DNA of 9,824 bases from Actinomycetales bacterium (GTDB taxonomy: Bacteria; Actinomycetota; Actinomycetes; Mycobacteriales; Mycobacteriaceae): assembly GCA_012838715.1 (NCBI GenBank), contig DUOR01000168.1:1-9824 (forward strand). The letters run 5' to 3'. Under the pieces are notes generated by a model. The model saw nothing but the letters and a program-made list of their open reading frames with translations. It was not told the origin of the DNA and made no database searches. The translations under genes and the position numbers were made by a program. Every line of letters starts with the position of its first letter. Position 1 is the first letter of the stretch. Of this stretch, positions 4,694 through 9,824 are shown in pieces.

Positions 4694-7114
4694 CTACTTG
4701 CGGTCGAGTTCCTCGATCCGTCCGAGCCATCGGGTCATGGTGCCGTCGACAATCCGACTATGAAGGGCCAATGGGTCGAACACGGCCGTGAGAGAGATCG
4801 TTGCGGAAATTGCGGTAATCAGCTGTTTGATACTCGCATCTTCGATCACCGCAGGATCCGTGTACGACACAAGGGGGATTCCTTCAAGTCCGCTCATGTG
4901 ATCGTCGTCCGAAAACTGAGCGAAGACCGAACGAAACTCGTTTCGGAGTGCTTGCGTGTCCTCGGGCGTGACGTTCTGTGCTTCAAGCTCCTCGAAACGA
5001 GGCAAGAACTTCAGCAACGCGGCATACGGGGTTTCGCGCTGATCGTCAGCGGTCGGCGCCGCGTTTTTCACCGGGCGCAGCGTAAACACCAACTCCTCCG
5101 GATCGAGGCCCAGGGCGTCAAAGAGGCCTCGGAGGAATCGCATCTTCTCATCGGTCGAGGTGTTTGTGTAGACCCCTAGGCCAGGATCGACTTGAGTGAC
5201 TGCCCCGGGGATTTCGGTCGATGGACCGTCGAGCGGGAAAAGTAGGTTCGTTTCATTCGCCAGATTGAGCAACTCGGTGCGGTACTGCTCAAGAAGGATC
5301 CTGATGATCCTCGGCAGCATATCGCTCCAGGAACGGACTGTTTCCTTGACGTCTCCGAACTCATAGGCGACAACGACCCGGTGACGGAAGCTCGTATCCG
5401 TACCGAGAGGTTCAGTGGGGAGAACGACGGCAGGCGGCTCGAAGTCCGTCTCAGGGAACTTCCAATATTCGAGTGCCGTGCTCGCCAGTTCGTGAGTGCG
5501 AGCCTCTATCTGCTCGGCACCCCACCGTTCCTGGTTTCGGATGAACTCGTTGATCCTGTACGGCGAACGGTTGAACCCATTGTCCATCGACAGCTTCCTC
5601 TCGAAGGAAGCGTTCGAGTACGTGGAGTTGTACCCGGTCACAGTGAGGTTGCCGATGCGGTTGATCCACGTCGCGTGGATTTCCTCGTAATTCGGGCCCA
5701 GTTCGCGGCGCCAAGTCTCTGTCATCGTTTGCGGCATGATGTGCTCAACCGAGACGGTCCCCGCTGCAAGAGCGTTGGCGATGTCCCGCGAGTCGTTGGA
5801 GCGGCCATTCTCCAGGCACTCGAACAGGTAGGCGCGATAATTTGGGCGGATGTTGTACATGTTCCGTGCCTCAAAGCTCTCGCGGAACTCGTCGTCTCGC
5901 GGGAACCTGCCGCCACCGTCTCGTTTGAGGAGAAGGTGGGTGAGGATGTCGGAGTATCGCTCGTTGTTCTTCCGAAGCTTGCGGATGTCGCCGTACGCGG
6001 TCGCGAAAATCTTGTTGAGGGCGTTCGCGGCAATCGAGGCGGTAATACGTCGGAAGAGATACGACTCGAGGATCTCGATGATCCGGAGCAGGTCTTCGCT
6101 ATCCGTGACACCGCCCTTGACGTCTGCGACCACCGGCATCAGAAGGGGGAGGAGCACGTCACCCATGATGAGGTTAAATCTCCGCATAGCGGCGTCTACG
6201 GCGGGAGCCCCTGTGGATGCGGTCGTAATCGCGCGGCAGTAGCGGCTGTAATCGAGCATGTCCGAAAGAACCGGCTCGACATCCATTTCGGGGGCTTGGA
6301 TGTATGACTTGAACGCTTCATAAACCGCGTGCTCATTGGGTGTTTTGCCGGTCTTCGTGACCAAGTACCAACGGATGAACCAGTCCGTTCGGAAATCAAC
6401 TTCCTTCTCGATGCGGTTCCAGAAGTCGTTATAGAGCCGCTCCTGATCGTCGTTGGCCAGTCCCATCAGCACCAGGTTCCGGATCTTGTCCGACTCGCTC
6501 AGCGCGAGCCCGGTGGAATTCAAGCTCTCGAAAATCCTTTGGGGATCGTCGTGATCCTCCAGATCCAGGAACATGACCTCTAGCTTGCAGATGGCGTCCC
6601 AGAGTTGATCTGCGGAGAACTCGGTTTCGGTGATGCGCTTAACCAAGTACCGGTAGTTCGCCGTGACGTTGGAGGACTCGATGAAGTACTCCTCGTCGCG
6701 GAAAAGGCTCCGGTACGCAAGGTCGTCGTCCTTGACGGGCTTCAGTTTGAACTTGACTTCGTTGCCGTCGTCGATGACCAGGTAGCTCTTGCGGATCTTC
6801 TTCGCGAGCCCGTCTTCATCGCAGTCGATCGTCCCCTGGTCGATACAGTGCGAAAGTGCAAGCATCAGCAGACTGACCGTGGTGAGGCGCTGTTGTCCGT
6901 CAATGACGATCCACTTCCACGCACCGTCGGCTTTGCCGACGACCGCGCCGAAAAAGTGCTTCGGGCGGTCTTCACGAATCAGGTTTTCGATGTCATCGAA
7001 CAAGCGTGAACATTGCTTGATCTTCCAGTCGTAATTTCTCTGGTAGACGGGGATGATTAGGTTCTTGTCCTGCTCACCGTAAACCTTATAGATCTCTTTG
7101 ACGTAGCCCTTCAA
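4694..7114 (-). CDS. DUF262-DUF1524 (GmrSD/BrxU/SspE-like) probable defence nuclease
   Basis: An 806-residue protein. The N-terminal DUF262 domain shows IIPVYQRNYDW (20-30), VIDGQQRLTTVSLLML (70-85; the DGQQR motif of this ParB-like NTPase domain) and IFESLNSTGLALSESDKIRN (194-213). The DUF1524 His-Me/HNH-like nuclease domain shows VSVEHIMPQ (454-462, His458), NRIGNLTVTGYNSTYSN (485-501) and Lys507. This order is that of fused GmrSD enzymes, BrxU and SspE, which cut modified or phage DNA with nucleotide control. About 250 residues follow DUF1524 (~555-806), a region I do not recognise. The start is TTG: an in-frame TGA lies four codons upstream (7124-7126), and GAGG (7122-7125) sits 7 bases before TTG. 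GC is 50-60% on sampled lines against about 75% in flanking purine genes, which suggests acquisition. No methylase, BREX, Ssp or partner gene is in the window. Modified-DNA restriction is inferred from the family; the exact target is unknown. Confidence 0.88.
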   Translation of the reverse strand: MKGYVKEIYKVYGEQDKNLIIPVYQRNYDWKIKQCSRLFDDIENLIREDRPKHFFGAVVGKADGAWKWIVIDGQQRLTTVSLLMLALSHCIDQGTIDCDEDGLAKKIRKSYLVIDDGNEVKFKLKPVKDDDLAYRSLFRDEEYFIESSNVTANYRYLVKRITETEFSADQLWDAICKLEVMFLDLEDHDDPQRIFESLNSTGLALSESDKIRNLVLMGLANDDQERLYNDFWNRIEKEVDFRTDWFIRWYLVTKTGKTPNEHAVYEAFKSYIQAPEMDVEPVLSDMLDYSRYCRAITTASTGAPAVDAAMRRFNLIMGDVLLPLLMPVVADVKGGVTDSEDLLRIIEILESYLFRRITASIAANALNKIFATAYGDIRKLRKNNERYSDILTHLLLKRDGGGRFPRDDEFRESFEARNMYNIRPNYRAYLFECLENGRSNDSRDIANALAAGTVSVEHIMPQTMTETWRRELGPNYEEIHATWINRIGNLTVTGYNSTYSNASFERKLSMDNGFNRSPYRINEFIRNQERWGAEQIEARTHELASTALEYWKFPETDFEPPAVVLPTEPLGTDTSFRHRVVVAYEFGDVKETVRSWSDMLPRIIRILLEQYRTELLNLANETNLLFPLDGPSTEIPGAVTQVDPGLGVYTNTSTDEKMRFLRGLFDALGLDPEELVFTLRPVKNAAPTADDQRETPYAALLKFLPRFEELEAQNVTPEDTQALRNEFRSVFAQFSDDDHMSGLEGIPLVSYTDPAVIEDASIKQLITAISATISLTAVFDPLALHSRIVDGTMTRWLGRIEELDRK

Positions 7115-7121
7115 TGGGGGA

Positions 7122-7125
7122 CCTC
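7122..7125 (-). promoter_or_regulatory. Shine-Dalgarno GAGG deciding a TTG start
   Basis: On the - strand GTGAGGTCCCCCATTG places GAGG 7 bases before the TTG at 7114-7112. The TGA inside GTGAGG is in frame with the gene, so no start further upstream is possible. Confidence 0.65.
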
Positions 7126-7134
7126 ACTGTTATC

Positions 7135-7164
7135 GCTCGCCGACGTTCCGCTCGTCGACGTTGA
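7135..7164. repeat. 15-bp tandem repeat upstream of the DUF262 gene
   Basis: GCTCGCCGACGTTCC (7135-7149) and GCTCGTCGACGTTGA (7150-7164) agree at 12 of 15 positions; the second copy contains the 8-bp palindrome CGTCGACG (7153-7160). They lie 20 to 50 bases upstream of the TTG start, where an operator or a -10/-35 region would be. I see no convincing -10 box there (nearest GATAAC on the - strand), so the promoter is unassigned. Confidence 0.5.
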
Positions 7165-7286
7165 GATTTTTTCCTTGCTCTTTCCAACGAGCGTAGCCGC
7201 AATCGTGGGAAGGTTGCGATGTCCGGCAGGAGCTCTCGAACGGAAGTGCGGTGCCGTAAGGCGCCTGGAAAAACGGGCCAAACGTT

Positions 7287-7310
7287 CCGGTGAAACGGGG
7301 AGTTCACCGG
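7287..7310 (-). terminator. Hairpin downstream of the GT51 gene
   Basis: CCGGTGAA (7287-7294) and TTCACCGG (7303-7310) form a perfect 8-bp stem with an 8-base loop, 54 bases past the GT51 stop. On the - strand it is followed by AACGTTT and, a little further, a TTTTT run. Likely terminator for the - strand gene. Confidence 0.45.
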
Positions 7311-7363
7311 GGCGCAGGGTGCGTAGGAGGCCCGGCGGCGTAGACGCCCGGGGCGGCGCGACC

Positions 7364-8488
7364 CTACACCGCGAACCCCTCGTCGATGAGTTTGTCGCGC
7401 ACTTCCTGCGGCATCGTGGAGCAGGAGCCGGGGCGGCCGCGGTCGGCGGCGTGGTCGCCCGCGGTGCCCTCGATGCCGATGGTGGAGGTGTAGCGGAGCC
7501 AGCCGTCGCCGGCGACTTCCGGGGCGACGCGGTCGATGCCGCCCCATTGGATGGAGCGTTCGACGCGGGAGCCGTCGCCGGTGAGCAGTGGGCCGCCTTC
7601 GGGTGCCCGGCGCACTTCGGAGGGCAGGGGCAGCATGCCCGCGAGCATGCCGGCCTGGGTGGGCGTCGATTCGTGCGGCGGGGTGCCGAAGTAGTACCAG
7701 TGGGCGGCGCAGACGCCGTAGATGTCGGGCGCGAACTGGGCGTAGTTGAGGTACATCTCGAGGATGCGTTCGTCGCTGACGACCAGGTTGAACGGGTGGA
7801 CGAGCGCGAATTCGAGGCCCTTGCGGAAGGCGCCGCCGTCGGGCGAGAGGTACAGGTTCTTGATCAGCTGCACGGGGATGGTGGAGCCGGACGGGTCCCT
7901 CATGCAGAGGTTCCCCGCCGTGGCCTCGTCGAGCGTCACCACGTGGTACGTGTCGTCGGCGCCGCAGCCGAGGCCGTTGTTGTGCAGGTGGGCGCGGGCG
8001 CGGTCGACGAACGCCCCGTAGTCCATCGGCGCGAACCGTTCACCCATCCGCGAGTCCTCGTGGACGATGGCGCCGGCGATGAGGTAGCGGCTCATGTGGT
8101 CGATGTCGACCCATTCGTGGATGACGGGGTCCGCCTCGTTGGCGCGCATGAACGCCGTCGACCCCGGCGCGCGGACGTTGAGCGACGCGAAATACAGGAG
8201 CATCACGACGGTGACGGCGACGACCGCTTTCCCCGTCTTCTTCAGCCGGCGGAAACGCGGGTGCTTGCCGACGGCGTGGTCCGCGCCCCGGCCCGGGAAG
8301 ACGTCCCGGTCCGGCCGCCGCCACTCCTGCCGCCACTCCCGCCGCGGCTGTTCCACGGGATCCCGGTGCCCGAGCCCCCTCTGGAGGTTCTCCCGCGTCC
8401 CCTCGATGATCCTCCTGACCCGGGGGCCCGGGCCGTCGGAAAGCGAATGGGACCATGCGTAATCATCGCTGGACTTCCTGCGGGACAT
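7364..8488 (-). CDS. Membrane-anchored GT51 transglycosylase-domain protein (divergent MtgA-like)
   Basis: A 374-residue protein: a basic, charged cytoplasmic tail (1-84), one membrane span (~85-103, AVVAVTVVMLLYFASL) and an extracytoplasmic GT51 domain. GT51 enzymes polymerise lipid II into glycan strands. Motif 1 is HEDSRMGERF (143-152, candidate catalytic Glu144). Motif 2 is GSTIPVQLIKN (201-211), changed from the usual GGSTITQQ. Motif 3 is FRKGLEFAL (221-229, Glu226). Motif 4 is RILEMYLNYAQF (241-252), followed by GxxxAAxxYFG and TPTQAGMLAGMLPLP (275-289). Between motifs 1 and 2 is an extra stretch (~168-198) with Cys175 and Cys195; with Cys260 and Cys356 this makes four cysteines outside the membrane. 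No transpeptidase domain follows, so it is monofunctional. Start ATG 8488-8486 has AGG (8495-8497) 6 bases upstream. The key Glu residues are kept, but altered motif 2 leaves activity uncertain. Confidence 0.82.
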   Translation of the reverse strand: MSRRKSSDDYAWSHSLSDGPGPRVRRIIEGTRENLQRGLGHRDPVEQPRREWRQEWRRPDRDVFPGRGADHAVGKHPRFRRLKKTGKAVVAVTVVMLLYFASLNVRAPGSTAFMRANEADPVIHEWVDIDHMSRYLIAGAIVHEDSRMGERFAPMDYGAFVDRARAHLHNNGLGCGADDTYHVVTLDEATAGNLCMRDPSGSTIPVQLIKNLYLSPDGGAFRKGLEFALVHPFNLVVSDERILEMYLNYAQFAPDIYGVCAAHWYYFGTPPHESTPTQAGMLAGMLPLPSEVRRAPEGGPLLTGDGSRVERSIQWGGIDRVAPEVAGDGWLRYTSTIGIEGTAGDHAADRGRPGSCSTMPQEVRDKLIDEGFAV

Positions 8489-8549
8489 GACTCACCTGGC
8501 TTTCGTGCAGGCGCCCGTGGCGGGCGGCGCCGGAGAAAACGAAAGGTCG

Positions 8550-8555
8550 ATTTTA
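8550..8555 (-). promoter_or_regulatory. Possible -10 box of the GT51 gene (TAAAAT)
   Basis: TAAAAT on the - strand is the best -10 match in the 143-base gap between the divergent GT51 and purB genes. It would give a leader of roughly 55 bases. No clear -35 box about 17 bases upstream (GGGCCT). Confidence 0.4.
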
Positions 8556-8618
8556 GGCGGGAAGCCCGGTTGAGGCCCGTTCGCGGCGGGCCCCGGCCCA
8601 CCTCCGGCACCCCCGTGG

Positions 8619-8624
8619 AATACT
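8619..8624 (+). promoter_or_regulatory. Possible -10 box of purB (AATACT), leaderless
   Basis: AATACT differs from TATACT only at the first base and keeps the key second A and last T. It ends 7 bases before the GTG at 8632, the same spacing as for purD. No Shine-Dalgarno is visible before the GTG. Confidence 0.45.
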
Positions 8625-8631
8625 TGACCCC

Positions 8632-9824
8632 GTGGCCAACAAGAAGAAGATCGCGAATGTCCTGGCAAACCGCTACGCCTCCGCCGAGCTGGCGGAGCTG
8701 TGGAGCCCCGAGCACAAGATCATCCTGGAGCGCCGGCTGTGGCTGGCGGTCCTGAAGGCGCAGCAGGCGCGCGGCATCGAGGTGCCGGAGGGCACCGTCG
8801 AGAAGTACGAGGCCGTCATCGACCAGGTGGACCTGGATTCCATCGCCGAGCGTGAGCGCGTGACGCGCCACGACGTGAAGGCGCGCATCGAGGAATTCTG
8901 CGCGCTGGCGGGCACGGAGCACATCCACAAGGGCATGACCAGCCGCGACCTCACGGAGAACGTCGAGCAGCTGCAGATTCTGCAGTCGCTGCGGGCCGTG
9001 CGCGACAAGGCCGTCGCCGTCGTCGCCCGCACCGCCGAGAAGGCCGCCCAGTACCAGTCGCTGGTGATGGCGGGCCGTTCGCACAACGTGGCCGCGCAGG
9101 CGACGACGCTGGGCAAGCGGTTCGCGTCGGCGGCCGACGAGATGCTGCTGGGCATCGAGCGCGTCGAGGACCTCATCGACCGCTACCCGCTGCGCGGCAT
9201 CAAGGGCCCGATGGGCACCGCGCAGGACATGCTGGACCTCCTCGACGGCGACGAGTCCGCGCTGGCCTCGCTGGAGACGGAAATCGCCGAGGGTCTGGGC
9301 TTCACCCGCGTCTTCGATTCGGTCGGCCAGGTCTACCCGCGCACCCTCGACTTCGATGCGCTGTCCGCGCTGGTCGAGCTGGGCGCCGGCCCGTCGTCGC
9401 TGGCGACCACCATCCGCCTGATGGCCGGCAACGAGATCGTGACCGAGGGCTTCAAGGAGGGCCAGGTCGGTTCCTCCGCCATGCCGCACAAGATGAACGC
9501 CCGCTCCTGCGAGCGCGTCGGTGGATTCCAGGTGATTCTCCGCGGCTACATGACCATGCTGTCGGAGCTGGCCGGCAACCAGTGGAACGAGGGCGACGTG
9601 TCCTGCTCCGTGGTGCGCCGCGTCGCGCTGCCGGACGCGTTCTTCGCCATGGACGGCATGTTCGAGACCTTCCTCACCGTCCTCGACGAGTTCGGCGCCT
9701 TCCCGGCGATGATCGACCGTGAGCTGGAGCGTTACCTGCCGTTCCTGGCGTCCACCAAGGTCCTCATGGCGTGCGTCCGCGCGGGCGTGGGCCGCGAGGA
9801 GGCGCACGAGGTCATCAAGGAGCA
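8632..9824 (+). CDS. purB: Adenylosuccinate lyase, 3' end beyond window
   Basis: Cytosolic fumarase/aspartase-superfamily enzyme that releases fumarate from SAICAR and from adenylosuccinate, so it acts in both IMP and AMP synthesis. The window holds 397 codons of what is normally a protein of about 430-480 residues; the frame is open to the edge. It begins VANKKKIANVLANRYASAEL. Motifs: TRHDVKARIEEF (His80), GMTSRDLTEN (101-110), GRSHNVAAQATTLGKRF (148-164, His151 at the position of the general-acid His), and the lyase signature GSSAMPHKMN (280-289) in the flexible catalytic loop. Start: GTG 8632 fits the expected N-terminus; the upstream GTG at 8615 is out of frame. Divergent from the GT51 gene. 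Confidence 0.95.
   Translation, partial: MANKKKIANVLANRYASAELAELWSPEHKIILERRLWLAVLKAQQARGIEVPEGTVEKYEAVIDQVDLDSIAERERVTRHDVKARIEEFCALAGTEHIHKGMTSRDLTENVEQLQILQSLRAVRDKAVAVVARTAEKAAQYQSLVMAGRSHNVAAQATTLGKRFASAADEMLLGIERVEDLIDRYPLRGIKGPMGTAQDMLDLLDGDESALASLETEIAEGLGFTRVFDSVGQVYPRTLDFDALSALVELGAGPSSLATTIRLMAGNEIVTEGFKEGQVGSSAMPHKMNARSCERVGGFQVILRGYMTMLSELAGNQWNEGDVSCSVVRRVALPDAFFAMDGMFETFLTVLDEFGAFPAMIDRELERYLPFLASTKVLMACVRAGVGREEAHEVIKE

Noticed and set aside
4694..7114. A complete multi-gene BREX, Ssp or dnd defence system around the DUF262 gene
   Set aside because: The flanking genes are an aminotransferase and a GT51 protein; no methylase, phosphorothioation or BREX gene is present in the window.
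7250..7265. GGTGCC-GTAA-GGCGCC hairpin with a GNRA-type loop
   Set aside because: It folds well only as + strand RNA, where no gene is transcribed; the - strand version has a mismatch. Probably chance.
7115..7363. Integration attachment site or tRNA at the edge of the lower-GC gene
   Set aside because: I found no tRNA, integrase or matching direct repeats at both ends of the segment.
7175..8755. 526-codon + strand frame opposite the GT51 gene
   Set aside because: GC-driven shadow; the - strand carries a membrane span and GT51 motifs, and this frame would run into purB out of frame.
8242..9807. 521-codon - strand frame opposite purB
   Set aside because: Shadow of purB, whose signature and catalytic motifs are intact on the + strand.

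Overview
The window looks like chromosomal DNA of a high-GC actinobacterium, most likely a Corynebacterium. Reasons: the purD - PLP aminotransferase - purB neighbourhood, about 75% GC on sampled lines inside the purine genes, and start codons placed 6-7 bases after a TANNNT-like -10 box, as in leaderless corynebacterial genes. The genus is inferred from content and memory, not from a search.

Layout. 1-167 is a left edge with no assignable gene. 168-1118 (+) encodes a protein with an AbiEi-like N-terminus and a DUF559/Vsr-like nuclease C-terminus. 1119-1813 is a 695-base gene-free stretch packed with repeats: a degenerate 21-bp tandem array, a 12-bp inverted repeat, and a lower-GC module with a 73-bp direct repeat and alternative hairpins. 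1814-3121 (+) is purD. 3122-3399 holds three more repeat families and a strong hairpin. 3400-4626 (+) is a class I/II PLP aminotransferase. It converges on 4694-7114 (-), an 806-codon DUF262-DUF1524 (GmrSD/BrxU-like) gene with clearly lower GC. 7364-8488 (-) is a divergent membrane-anchored GT51 peptidoglycan glycosyltransferase. It is divergent from purB, which begins with GTG at 8632 and runs off the right edge.

How the genes work together. PurD makes glycinamide ribonucleotide early in de novo purine synthesis. PurB acts at the SAICAR and adenylosuccinate steps. The aminotransferase between them has unknown substrates and is only positionally linked. All three have a -10-like box directly before the start codon, so they are probably transcribed as separate leaderless messages rather than one operon.

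The most notable accessory element is the solitary lower-GC DUF262-DUF1524 gene, a probable modification-dependent or anti-phage nuclease placed between housekeeping genes. It has its own TTG start, a Shine-Dalgarno and a 15-bp upstream tandem repeat. I did not find a complete new multi-gene system. The strongest candidates for undescribed biology are the long C-terminal extension of this nuclease, the repeat module upstream of purD, and the Cys-containing insertion in the GT51 enzyme.
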